Positions 34,871-48,500 are shown, counted from the stretch's first letter. The stretch is 64,000 nucleotides of DNA from Leguminivora glycinivorella (GCF_023078275.1 NC_062983.1:8363001-8427000), one strand, 5' to 3'. Numbers and translations: made by a program. The notes: generated by a model from the letters alone, not told the origin.

Positions 34871-36013
34871 TGTTAATGTCTTTTATTGTTAAAATTTAAC
34901 AAAAATACAATTTGGAACACTTAACCTAAAACATTAACTGTTTTGTAATAATAATACAAATAATTTAAGAAATGTTAACGGTGGTAGTTTTACAAACACA
35001 TGAAGGTGGCTAGGAACGGTGTGTTTTCATTGATGCGTAATTTTATTACGGAGCAGAAAACATTAGGTGTTGGAGGCTTACATTAATGCTATTATATCAT
35101 TTAATCTATTTAGAAAATTGAATGACATTTAGCGTAATCTTAATAGATTGTGTAAATGCATAGAGATTCCTATATATTCCTGCTTCAAGCAACACAGAAG
35201 GTAGTCTGTAAGTCTGCATTTGCACTATTTCGCTTTTGCCTCAGTTCATGTTCTAGTAGCATATGTTGTGTGTGTGTAAAATGTCCTTTAAACTCATGAG
35301 TATATCGAGGGGTTACTGGTGAAACCCGAGAGCAAACTGGTTTTTAACCCCCGACGCAAAAACGAAGGGGTGTTATAAGTTTGACGTGTCTGTCTGTGTG
35401 TCCGTCTGTCTGTTTGTCTGTCTGTCTGTGTGTGTGTCTGTCTGTGGCATCGTAGCTCCCGAACGGATGAACCGATTTTGATGTAGTTTTTTTTGTCTGA
35501 AAGCTGAGTTAGTCGGGAGTGTTCTTAGCCATGTTTCATGAAAATCGGTCCACTATGTCGCGGTCGGGGTTTTTTTTTAAATTCAAACTATGTGTAATTT
35601 CCACAATGTTGTCCACAAGGACAAATTATCTCGATTTATCGGGTTTCACCAGTAAAGTAAACCCTCGATATATAAACCAGATTGAGGTGTGAAAGATTTG
35701 TCTATGACCTGTATAAATTTTCTATATATGTGTGTCGATTTCGGTTCGTTTTTGTATGTATGTATGGAGTGAGAGAGTAATGAGCGCGATATGCGTCTAT
35801 TTACTCGTCCGCACAAACACAGATTGAGGTGTGCTAGATTTGTTTGTAACTCTTGTCAATCATCTACGCATGTGTCGATTTCGGTTCAATTTTGTATGTG
35901 TGCACGTGTTCCTCCTTAAAAAAATGGCAGAGATTTTTGTACAGTAAGATATTGCTGTGTGTCCTCGGTGTTGCTCGAAGTATCCCTTCATGTTAACAAT
36001 GATGGAGTTTAGT
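34871..36013 (-). other. Likely 3' UTR of the long isoform of the gene at 36,014-56,949
   Basis: After the stop at 36,014-36,016 no further exon is seen. AATAAA signals on the minus strand lie at about 35,043 and 34,876. The stretch contains a plus-strand copy of a dispersed repeat (35,340-35,580). Confidence 0.4.
35340..35580 (+). mobile_element. Dispersed repeat with AACCCCCGACGCAAAAACG head, copy 2
   Basis: AACCCCCGACGCAAAAACGA, a (TGTC)n/(TGTG)n microsatellite (35,385-35,450), CCGAACGGATGAACCGATTT and ATCGGTCCACTATGTCGCGG occur in the family's order. It lies in the presumed 3' UTR of the minus-strand gene, in antisense. Confidence 0.75.
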
Positions 36014-36511
36014 TTATTCTTCGTCCGTGACGTCAGGCTCTGCCTTTTCGTCTTCACTGGCCTCGACGGGGTCTTCGGCGGGCGCGGGCTCGTCTACGGG
36101 GGATTCGGGCTCTTCCACAACGGGCTCGGGTTCTTGGGACTCGCTGGAATACAAATAAGAAAGTTAGCGTTAACAGGGCCGTAGCCAGAATTCAATTGAA
36201 GGTAGGGCATCAACCATAATTATGGGTAGTGTTATACTGTGCAACATGTAGGGCCACAATATTAATGGCGACGGTGATTTTTAAGGCAGGGCAATGGGGT
36301 TTTAATGCAGGGGATTATCTTGCGCATAGGGGCTTCCTTAGACAGAGGCATATTATTATGGGCCCTTACTTATTTATTGTTCTTATTGGATTGTTGATAC
36401 TTACGCCTCAGCTTCGGGTACTTCAGCCGCGGAGCCGCTGTGTGAGAGCTCTTCCAAACGGGCGGCGGCTAGTTCTGATTCTTGTCTCGCGATTTCCGCT
36501 AATTCAGCCGC
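36014..36511 (-). CDS. Last two exons: acidic tail of the 579-aa isoform
   Basis: 36,405-36,511 encodes AAELAEIARQESELAAARLE, then ELSHSGSAAEVPEAEA. 36,014-36,143 encodes SESQEPEPVVEEPESPVDEP, then APAEDPVEASEDEKAEPDVT and DEE before TAA. Both introns are GT-AG with matching phase 2. The tail is strongly acidic and Pro-rich, probably disordered. Confidence 0.8.
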
Positions 36512-39500
36512 CTGAAACATATGGTAATGGAATCATTGATCTAAAGAAATTCTTGAAATTATGTTTTCAACAGGGACGGCACGTTGTTTTGCCTAATATG
36601 TAAATATGATAGTCGTGTTTACCTGTCTTGCGAGTTCATCCTCTCGCTCATCCTGAGCCTGTTTCTCCAGCTCTTCAAGGCGAGCGAGTTCCTCCTGCCT
36701 CCGGGCCTCCGCTTGCCTTTCTTCTTCCAAACGGGCCTCTTCGGCCAAACGGGCTTCTTCAGCCTTCTTGGCTTCCTCTGCTAGACGAGCTTCTTCCGCT
36801 AGACGTGCTTCTTCCGCTAATCTAGCCTCTTCTGCCTTTTTAGCCTCTTCAGCCAAACGCGCCTCTTCGGCTATTTTGGCTTCTTCTGCTAATCTGGCCT
36901 CCTCGGCCTTCTGTGCTTCCTCTGCTAATCGGGCCTCTTCGGCTTGGCGGGCTTCTTCCTCGGCCCTGCGAGCTTCTTCGTCGGCCTTGCGCTTGGCTTC
37001 CTCGGCCTTGCGTGCTTCTTCTTCGGCCTTCTTCTTTTCTGCTGCTTCGCGCTCAGCCTGAAAGAGAATTATTAAGTTGGTGTTATCGTTTTTGGGTCAA
37101 AATCATTGAGACAGTTTTTCACCGGCAGTTGTTTATGTTTATACTAGATTCTTCCCAATTGCAATTTTTAATAGGTCGGAAAATATGTAATGAGTGTAGA
37201 AGAACAATATCACCTAACAAATAATTACCTGGGCTTTGCGTTCCGCGTCTCGTTTCGCTTCTTCCTTTAAAGCTCTGTAACAAGAGTTAAATTAAACTTT
37301 ATCCTTTTATGCTTGTTAATATCATTAAGTATCAATGTATCTTTATTTTCATTGAAGCTGGACATTAAGTACTAATTTTTAAATGGGTATTTTATATGAA
37401 CTCTTAGAGCCTAGTCCTTATTGTTCAGCACTGTTCCTATGGTTGTACAATAGCCATAAAACGTGTTATTTAAGTGGGCCATTTTCTCCTTGGGTCATCG
37501 TAGCTTAGAAAGTTGTTCATCGTGCTAGTAGCTTGTAGCCCAGTCATTTTTGTAATATAGAAAGATCTTAAGTACTTACTTCTCCTCAGCTGCGCGAGCT
37601 TCCTCTTGCCTCTTCCTCTTGATCTCCGCCAGGTCCGCCGAAGGTGTCAGCACAGGCTCAGCTGTTGTAGCTCGGAATCTCGCCTCCCTCTCCGCCTTAG
37701 CCGCCTTCAGCTCCTCCGAAGGATCCTCCATCGTCTTAGGAGCCTGGAACTTGCGGCTCGGCCTCCACGGCTGCAGTTTCACTGCATCCAGGCCCTTGTT
37801 ACCAACGGCTTAGGGATTTTGAAAAGACTAGCGTGTTCGGAGGGATATCTTGTGATGTATTGCACATGATCCTAATGTCTATGTGTGTGGTGTGTCGGGT
37901 ATTTTTGGAAATATTTATCTGAGCAACTATTTGGCATCCGTGATCTTAGATTTGTGAGACACTGTCGAAACATTTCCAATTGTATTGTGTTCAAGTAAAC
38001 AAATCTGTCTGACTGAGGGTTGATGTTAGGGACAACACGGCTAGTCTTTTCAAAACTTGTGGACAAACAAGAAGCAGCTGCAGCTCATCGGGTTTCCTCA
38101 TACAAGCAGTTAGACCCAGAAGCTCATCGCCAAGCCTGATCATGTTTCCGTCTTCACTGGAACCAAACATGCTGTAAACTTTCGAAAGCTGCATTCGACT
38201 GCGACGCGCCTGTTTGTGCTTGCATTTCATGAAATGATACCTCGTCTCGAGTTCTTTGCTTGTTTATAGGCTTTAGTTTTTTAGGTTTAGTTATGTTATG
38301 TACAACATTGATGTTTATCGTGTTTTGAAATATTAAGAAAACAAAAGTTATCGAAACTGTTATTCAAAAGCGAAGCATTATGTAAGCCTGGATCAGTTAA
38401 GGTATGTCATGCGGAATGATTAAAACAACTAAGACATCTGTTATAATCATTTATTTATTACTTAAAATCAGTTCTGTTAAGTGACATGTCCCTCTCCAAA
38501 ACGAAGAGTCTTTCCGTCACGAAAAATGACTAGAAAAATAGAATTAATTATAATTCGTTCGTTAAGTATTCGTTTAAAGTAAAATTATCTGAATAAATGG
38601 ATAAAAAAATAGATGATCTAGGTCTTGTAGGTTAGTCGGAGCGTGTTATACCGAGATCAGAGTACGCGAAGGGCTCGCGCGGCGCGGGCGCGGTCGGGGC
38701 CGCGTCCGCGCCGCGCGCGCGGGGACGGGAGCGGGGTGCGCGGGGGCTACGCGCTCAGCGCCGCCGTCGGCTGTTCCTGCGCGCCCGCTGCAAGAGACAC
38801 CACACACAGTGTTAGACACGGGCTTTATATTCCTGTTTAGACTCGCTCTCTACACAGAGCGAGCGACTGCGAACGTTTTATTTCAACTTTAATTAAGCGT
38901 AGGGTGAGCGAGCGTTAGAGATGCGATGCGGTCGTAGTACCTGTGACCGCGTTGTCGGCCAGGCCGGCGGCGGCGAGCCTGTTTTTCGCATAGAACGACA
39001 GCAGATTGACGTCATCCCTGATGCTCAACTCCTTGTAGAGGGGTCGGCGGTTGGAGAAGGCTTTATTGCCGGCGTAGTGCAGACACGCGAGGTGGCCGCG
39101 TCCTGGCGAGAACACCTCATGTTATCACGGGGGGCACACTGGAACTGACTGTTACGGGTTAGAAGTTGAGTAAAAGAGAGGTACAAAAGGGATCACTCAG
39201 ATCAGTAACTTGTTAAGAGTTGGTATCTGTTCTTATGTTGTGTTCGCCTGCGTGAGCTGATTGGTCTATGTTCTGGTGTGTCTGGTTACTTACCTGTGAA
39301 CTTTTTCGGGGGCTCCTGGTACTTGTAGAAAGATATGTTGTTGATGTGGTGGACGACGCTGCGTAGAGACGGTGGTAGTCCAGCGATATAAGCATCGCTG
39401 CTGTAACGGTATGGCACAGGCTCACCATAGGAATATCTGAGGACGTAAAAATTACATTTACTAATAACAGGCACCAGCAGACGAAACAACACTTTCGTAA

Positions 39501-42500
39501 GTTGGGTAATAGGTACGTGTGGTAGGTACTTTGAAGACTTTAAACGTAACAAGTTTCATAACAAATATGTACCTAGATGAAATGTCTAATTAAGGCCAGG
39601 ACCAAGAGAGGTTTATAGTTCCATAAGATGTGAGAATCAAAATTTGTAATTCAATAGCCACAAAGATAATAACGGGTATTACCTACTTATGTGTGCTGTA
39701 AGTTATAGAGATAGGTCGTAATTTTAATTATTTACAATTCACGAAAGCTAACACCTTATAATTAGGTGTTAGCTGCTGCTTATAATGTTGCTAATCATCT
39801 TAGAGTAGAACAAAAATAATAATATGTTGCAAACATCGCAATTAGACTGAAAAATCTTACACGTTCACCCAATGAAAATAAACCATAAAACATTTTATTG
39901 GAGCACTACAGAGCAAAACATTTGCTGGCATTTAACCAGTCTATAATTATCCGGTGATTCGTTGCCTACGCTGTACGGAGATTTTGCCTATGAAATCTAC
40001 ACCCACGCTGAAAATATCGCAACCAAATATGAGAGAGCGTATTGTTACATATCTCATTGTTAAAGGTCTTGGCTAATTAGTCAAAAGTTTCGACCCTAGA
40101 GTATGTAGTGTTCATTGCCAATGATCAGCCGAGCGATAATGTCGTCAAAATCCAATGTCAGTGCCAGGGCAGTCGGGCATCAATGGGCTGTCTATTTATA
40201 TATCATTACATGTGGCCAAGAAAAACTTGACGACCGCTCGAGCAGGTGTGAGAAGAAACTGCTCTGTCGATATTTATCTAGGCTAGTTCGTCTGGGGTGC
40301 AATGAGAGACGCCTCGATCACTTTGAACGGAAATAGCTACTTATCTCTCAATCATCGTTATTTTTAGTTTTACTTTTAATCTCTTAGTCCGATGCAATAC
40401 TAAAATACGATCCCCTTTCAATGTAACCCACTGGATCAAAGAGGATCGAGTATTATAGAGAGGTACTGTCGAATCTCTTGACACAGGCTTAAAACTTTTG
40501 AACCTCAGTTTTGACAATTTGGCCCATATTCTTAGCTTTATATGTTTTAAAATGTCAAATATTAATATTAGCACCATCTAGCTGAGCGTACCCCAAAGGT
40601 GTAATGCCATTTAGGCCACCGTACCTTTTTCTGTATGGTACTGAGGTACGTTTTTTTCTTAGACTTTATCTATCTATACGGAGTTGTATATGTATTTGCA
40701 CTGGATGAAAAGAGAGATGGTCTGTACTTAGATTTTAGTCTTATCCCGTCAAACATATATTAACGTATCAGGCGGAAACAATTGGCAGTATTAAGCTTAG
40801 GCTCCAAATAATGTTTCTTGTTGTGTCAATTTCCTCATCTCAGTATACATCAGTCAGTATTCAGTATACATGTGTCCTTAGTTTTTACCCGAAGGCCACA
40901 TAACCCGCGCTCCAGGCGGATCGCTATATGTACATTGGTTAAATCAAAATAACTGGATGGCGTTTCACTTCAGTGTTGAGTTCGCATTTTACAGTTTAGC
41001 TTCATTTGACATCCTTGTTTTAGGAGTAGGGGCGGATTTACTCAGGTAAAGATCTAGCAATGCTTTTAGGATGGTGAGAGGGTCCCCTGTAAATTAGTCC
41101 AAGTACCAGAGTCCTTATATAGGCCTGTTCAGAAGGGTTTAAGCGGTGTGTCTCAAACTATTCTCTTGTCATTTTGAGAATAATTGGGCTTCACTCTAAG
41201 GAACTCATTGAATCTACTAATACTAGAACTTACGAGTAAATTGTGTCCAGGGGTGCGAGGGACTTAGCACGAGGCACCACGGACCGGGCGCGGGCAAGAA
41301 GCGACGCGGTATCGGCACGGATGCGGCGTTTTTCATCCTCGAAATACTGGAAATGAGGGATTCAAGGGTTAGCAATTAACAGATCTTTACTCGTTCTATT
41401 TTATCCGTAGCATCAGAATGTCATTAAGGATGTTAGTGTTTTTTACTTGCCCTTTCACTTTGCTGTACTTAGATTTTATAAAACTGCCGTGGCTTGGGCA
41501 TGTCTGCTGGTGCTGATATTTTTCAGGCAATACCTGACCCTCTAGCACAACTTGCCTTGTCGCGCGTGAGTCCATACTTGAAGTCTCGCTTGATCTATGG
41601 ACTCGCGCGCGACAAGGCAAGTTGTGTTAAACGGTCTGGTGGTAACTTATTTAACCGATTACCTATCCTACCGACTGCGCCAGCAAGAATCTTTATAGCA
41701 AAACTTTAAGTTTAAGGTAAGAACTTATGCACTGAGATCAGTGAGAACTTAAAATCCTCATAAAAATAATTGTAGAACTCATCCAGTGCTGTCAATGCTG
41801 TCAGCAAACTGCGGGCGGTGGCAGTAGTTATTGTGGTCCAGTTTTCTTCAAGGTATGTGACGAGCCGAGTCAGTCTGCGGTAGTTTCTCTTACCTGGGAG
41901 AATACGGAGAATATACTTTGGTAACATACCTTAGTAGTCTCTGCATTGTAGAACTCATCGAGCGCTGTGACTGCGAGCTGCGGGCGGTGGCGGTAGTTGA
42001 TGCGGTCTAGTTCGCGGAGCACCACCGAAGGGCGCACGCGCACGCGGACCACGTGGTGCGGCGCCTCTGGGTATGTGACGAGTCGAGTCACGCTGCGAGC
42101 CGTCGGACGATATATTAATTCCGCCTGAGGAGTTAAGGCTTTATGAGAAATCTTTAAAGGGCTTTATGACCAATGAGAAGCAGCTGCGGATAAGCTGAAA
42201 TATGGCGTTCCATACTTTTAGGATCCTTATGCTTCATCTACGATAAGAACGAATTCCTGTTGAAATTTTTGATGAATTTCAGAAGCATGAAGGACTCTTT
42301 TTGAAAGCGATCGAAAGCCACAAATATGTTTGGCTAGATTGAAGCCCCAAAGCATGGTGGATCCTTATGATGTAGTGCTTTCCAATTTCGGTAAATGGTG
42401 CTTATAATGAGCAACCTACTAAAACTCTTGAGGAATGTTATTGGCTTTGATTGGTAGAGGCACAATACTCAGCAATAGGAGTTCGATTTATGTGTTTTTC

Positions 42501-45500
42501 TTCGGTTTTTTAATTCTGAATGACAAAACTGTGCAGCGATAGCGTGACATTGCCGACTACCTCTACAAATAGCACATTTTTAATGCACAAAGCATTTCTC
42601 TATCTCTTATACGTGACTAATAATTACGTTGTTAAAAATTTTGCACACTTGTTAGAAATGCTCCCAATTCAAGCTGGTTAATGACTGAAGAATGAAAGAA
42701 GAAAACAAAAAAATGTAATAGGAGAAATATGTATATTAATAATTATAATTAAAATTCCTTCCCTAACAATATCATAGATTGGTAACAAGGTACCTAAATG
42801 CTATTATATACAATATACAGAATATACTACTGATTAAATTCATATATCGATAGGCAATGGCACAGTTACTGATGCAGACATCAGGACAGCGTTAAATATA
42901 ATTTGCACTAGATCCAGGTGATTATAAAGGTATTCACTTCCGCCTCGTTAGATTTTAAAAGCTTTGTATTTATCGTGATCAGCGACCCGATTAAATTAGG
43001 GATAATTTGCACTAGAACTCCAGTGATTATAAAGCGACCCGATAAACCATAAAAACGATACCCATATTGATTTTTTGACTTTATCACCCCCATTTTCACC
43101 CTTTTAGGGGTTAAATTTTCAAAAAACCTGAAACACGTATTCAGTCATATGTCTTAAGTATTCTGCCAAATTTGAGATCTCTAGGACCAGCGGTTTCGGC
43201 TGTGCGTTGATATGTCAGCAAAAAATGCTTTAGAAATTGTGCGTGTAAATCTAAAGTAATTTTTGATTTAAATAACTTGGTCACCTCTTGAGCGTGGTTA
43301 ACTGACAAAGCTTATTTATCACTGCATTCGTTATTTCACATATAGGTGACAGATGCAAAAAGCATTTGTGGACGCAACTCATGCAAATTGTTGGCGTGAA
43401 TGTGCAATAAAATCAAAACAGTGGAGATCATGATTGTTTCATTATATAACATCTTAGGTTGGTATGTTCACTTTACCCTTGGTGGAACTATATAGATAGA
43501 ACTTTCCATGATAGCTAGGTGATGAAAATACTCGCAACTATTATTAAATGACGCTTGAGCCGGACAAATCTATCGTCAACTTCAGGGTCAAGAAGTCTGG
43601 ACATATCTGCAGAACTTTGAGTTATTTAGCACAAAAAATGACCCAGATTTTTAGAAGTGTGTGAAAAGATAAACGTAGACGATCAATCAATTTCCAGCAT
43701 GGAGTTTGTTTTTGTAAAGTGTTTGGCAACGGTTTGTTTTTCCATTTTGTTTATGAAATGCCTCATCACGAAGCATCACGGGCTATTTTTGAGACCTTAT
43801 TGCGTAGATCAATGGCAGTGAGTCATGGGGTATCTAAAATTAGGTATAATTATCATGTATGACAATGCGGAAATAATCAAATCAGTTTGTGATAATTAAG
43901 ATATGTATACTGCTACAGATGTAGTGTTGTGCGTAATAGGTAAGTAGGTACCATAGAGGAATAAGTAACGGATGGGTTGCATGCGCGGATCCAGGGGGGT
44001 CATGGAATAAAATAGACCACGTAACGGATGGGCACGAAGCTGGATCCGCGCTTGATGGGTTGTAACTCCATACATCAGTAAATGCGGATTATTTGTATAG
44101 GCAATAGTTAAGTGACATCTAGCGACAGTCACGCGTCAAATAGCGTGAATCATCAGTACCACTACTCGATACTAGGTATGGCAACTGTGTCTCGTCTACC
44201 AAAAATTTTATATTAGAACAGTTTACAACTTATATTACAAGCAGAAGGAATTGAAAACAGAATACTGATTAATACTATTGTAATATTAGCTAAAAATTGG
44301 TGAGCATTAGACTTTTCGTTCGTCGCGACATCTATTGACAAGTAGCAGTACTGATAATTAACGCTAGTTGACGCGTGATTGTCGCTAAATGTCACTTAAC
44401 TATGCCTATACAAATACCCGCATTTACTGATGTATGGAGTTACAAGTTACAACTCTTCCCTTCCCTTACTTATTCCTCTATGGTAGGTACCTAGTTTTCA
44501 ATCATATTTTCTCGGAAACGTTCTCATTTGGAATGCTAGTCAGACAATGTCAAGACGTCTTGTACTCGTACTGAGACTGACTGAAATAGCATGACACTCG
44601 GACGTTTTCGTGAAAATACAAAATAAAAGCTTTTCGCACAACATCTGCAAGCACCCTATATCTTTGTTGGCCTTAGATTTTGGAGCCTTTTAAGAAGTTG
44701 AAGCTCAAATTGTAATTTATTCATCAGTATTTAATAATACTTCATTTTTAAACAGAAAAATACGTTACCATTTCATATTCAAGCCAAGATCCATCAAAAT
44801 CAGTACTACTGAAGAATCTAATTTTATTACATCCCGGATTCCCAAAGGCACCACGTTTGTAGTCCCCACGTCCATCAGATCTTTTTCCATTGGTTGTATA
44901 TAGTTGGTAATTAGCCAACCTTCGGCCTCTTGCCAGGAATGCTCAATGTTTACGTTCCCTTCAAGATCCGGCCTTTGTTATGCTCAAGGGAGAGCTTGTA
45001 AATTTTAACTAGAATATTTGCGAGTAGCTTTTTAGTTATTTGTTATACAAGGGGGCAAAGTTGTATTTTAACGCCGAGTGTGGAATTGAAAAACGAGCAA
45101 GTGAAAGGATTCTATAGTTGAACCACGAGCGAAGCGAGTGGTTCGAGAATAGAATCCTGAACTTGCGAGGTTTTTAACACACGAGAAGTAAAATACATTT
45201 GCACCCGAGTGTAACACAAAACTTTTCCCCTCACTATAGCGAGGAAACGTGTATGTGTGGATTGAGTGAGCACCTTCCGAAAATAAAAAAAAATATGCTG
45301 ATCATTTAGTAAAAGTTCTAAAACAATTGTAAAACGAATCTCTGAATTTGTAAAAAGATAAATCAAAAGATACAGCCATTAACATGTGCTCACTCAGTTC
45401 TCACAAACTACCAACGAAAACAGTGAATATATTCATTTAACATATAATATTTATATACTAACATTTAGTAAAAAATAGGCCGACCTACCTCTATAAATAT

Positions 45501-48500
45501 TAGATCACCTAGTGACGTATTAAATTTTTTACAAATAGTTTCTTATGCTCACTCAATCCACACACTTTTGAAAAGCCGAATTTTGATGAAAAACATAAGA
45601 TTTAGACCGCTATTATATGTGTATAGTTTAGTAAAAGTGAAATGGGAATTTGTAAAATACAAAACGAACCACTAAAGTGTCAGGTTTTTTTATAATAAAT
45701 TTTTGTAAGTGCTCACTCAGTCCACACGTTTTGAGAAAGTTAAAAATGTAAATATCTTACGATTTGTAGCACCTAAGACACTCGAAAGTACTTCAACATT
45801 TAGTAAAAAATTTTACTAAATATCCACCATCTAATATTTTATATTCGTTGTCTGGTTTTAAAGATATTCAGACATAACTTTTCGCATACAAATGTATCAA
45901 GTAGGGTGACCACACTATCTCGGCTCCTGATTTTCCCCACCTTCCCATTGTCATATTGAGATTGGGGAGTTTCGTTCAATTTTGATAATAGTTTACCGGA
46001 TTTGTAAGTGGGAGCGAGAAAAGAATAACTATTTCTCGCTCCCACTTACAAATCCGGTACGCTCATCTGTTAGCGCGATTAGATTACCAGGTTCTGGTTT
46101 CTTACTAGTGAAGTATTATATTCTTTGTTTCTTACCAATTATTATTCATGTCCTTTTTAATGCATGCATGTCGATATGGTTATTATCCTGACGTCGATAA
46201 AAATTACACAATACACATCATCACTAGGCCAAGAACATAACCTAAAAACAGTTTGCAGATGGAGAATTAATATGGTATTAGTTTAATATTATCAAAATTG
46301 AACGAAGGAAACTCCCCAATCTCAATATGACAATGGGAAGGTGGGGCAAATCAGGAGCCGACATAGTGTGGTCACCCTACTTGATACATTAGTATGAGAA
46401 AAGTTATGTCTGAATATCTTTAAAACCAGACAACGAATATAAAATATTAGATGGTGGATATTTAGTAAAAATTTTTACTAAATGTTGAAGTACTTTCGAG
46501 TGTCTTAGGTGCTACAAATCGTAAGATATTTACATTTTTAACTTTCTCAAAACGTGTGGACTGAGTGAGCACTTACAAAAATTTATTATAAAAAAACCTG
46601 ACACGTTAGTGGTTCGGTTTGTATTTTACAAATTCCCATTTCACTTTTACTAAACTATACACATATAATAGCGGTCTAAATCTTATGTTTTTCATCAAAA
46701 TTCGGCTTTTCAAAAGTGTGTGGATTGAGTGAGCATAAGAAACTATTTGTAAAAAATTAAAAACGTCACTAGGTGATCTAATATTTATAGAGGTAGGTTG
46801 GCCTATTTTTTACTAAATGTTAGTATATAAATATTATATGTTAAATGAATATATTCACTGTTTTCGTTGGTAGTTTGTGAGAACTGAGTGAGCACATATT
46901 AATGGCTGTATCTTTTGATTTATCTTTTTACAAATTCAGAGATTCGTTTTACAATTGTTTTAGAACTTTTACTAAATGATCAGCATATTTTTTTTTATTT
47001 TCGGAAGGTGCTCACTCAATCCACACACACACGATTCACCTACTTTTACCAATTTGAAAGCAGTTAATTTAACTTTATTCAAGGTCAAATTACTTTACCC
47101 ACTAGTGGATAAAATGCGTTTTTACCCGCTGGTATTAAAGGACAAAACACGTGTTTCCGAGCTAGTGAGGGGAAAAGTTATAAACGTCTCGTTGCGTCAT
47201 TCTCGCAACCGCTGTGCTCGCCGTTTTGCAAAATTAGCCATCTGAAATCTGAATATTGTTGTGACTTGATGTGCATTTTTAACCGAGTAAATTTTTTTGC
47301 GTTTTATTAAATCTATTGAATGTTTTTTTTTTTTTTAATAAGAATTTAAGGTCTTAGATTGCTTAACCTGGACTGTGGTTGCAAATTTAAAAGCAAAATT
47401 ATGAGCTGCCTCCGATGTCTGAAGATTCCATCAACTCTCAGTTGGACAAGTTTTATTTATTATTTATAAATATACACACGACATACAGGAGAATCCGTTT
47501 ATCTACATAAACATGCATTCTCTCTAAATACAGAAACCATTAAGTCTCACCGTGATCGCAGACACATCTTTCGCGAATAGGTACATAGGTAACCATAATA
47601 GTTATTTGTTTTACAAGGGGGCAAAGTTGTTGTTTAACCTCTCGTGCCAATATTGATATCCGAGCAAGCGAAAGATACCAATATTGAACCGCGAGCGTAA
47701 CGAGTGGTTCAAAAAGTGGAATCTTGAGCGTTGCGAGGGTATCAAGGCGCGAAGGTTAAACAAACTTTGCCACCGAGTGAAACACAAAAATTTTTCCACA
47801 CCAACACGAACAAAATACGGACTACAAAACATCATATCCATCAATTTATTCAATATTTATGATTCAAAATCATCATTTATAGGTATCTTTTAAATCTATC
47901 AGTCAGCTTAAGACATCAAGTTAGAATTTGTATGAAATTACTTTGCACTCTTGTGGATAAAATGCAATTTTGCTATCTGTTTTCGAATAGCAAAGAGAGC
48001 CTTTACCAGTTGGTGTGGTGAAAAATATTTTTCACTGTTATATTAGACGCTCTCGTCTTCTGTCCATCTGTTTGCTTTGCTCTTCAAATTATCTTGATAT
48101 ACGAGTGGCCAGACTTCACAATTACAGCCATATGTTTCGTATAATTTGTGTGTACTCCCCCACTCCCCGACAATTACTTTTTGAAAGAATGTTTTTTACA
48201 ATGTGTTACGTTTGGATTCGTAATTAGCCGGTTGGCCACTTGCCAAGACTAGTTATTATGAGTAGGTACCAACATGGCTACTAAGGTCTGTAGATTGTAG
48301 ATATTATTAGGCACCTATGCGGCTTCTACGAAATATAGCTTTGCAACCTACTTCTAAGAAAATTTACAGGCTATGCTGAATAGGATGTAGATTGTACAGT
48401 CTCCATCAATTTCTCGGTGCGGCCACTTGGCACTTGCTCAAACACACTCTTAACAATTAGTTGAATAAAGCATTGAAAATATTCTCAGATATTCGTATAA

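Noticed and set aside
36768..37061. Plus-strand open frame of ASSARR/ASSANL repeats
   Set aside because: It is the antisense shadow of the AEEARL-repeat exon on the minus strand; the minus strand has splice sites and phase support.
37991..38230. Minus-strand 79-codon frame between exons of the MVYESDF gene
   Set aside because: No splice sites in agreement with neighbouring phases; lies in the 3' UTR/intron of the alternative isoforms.
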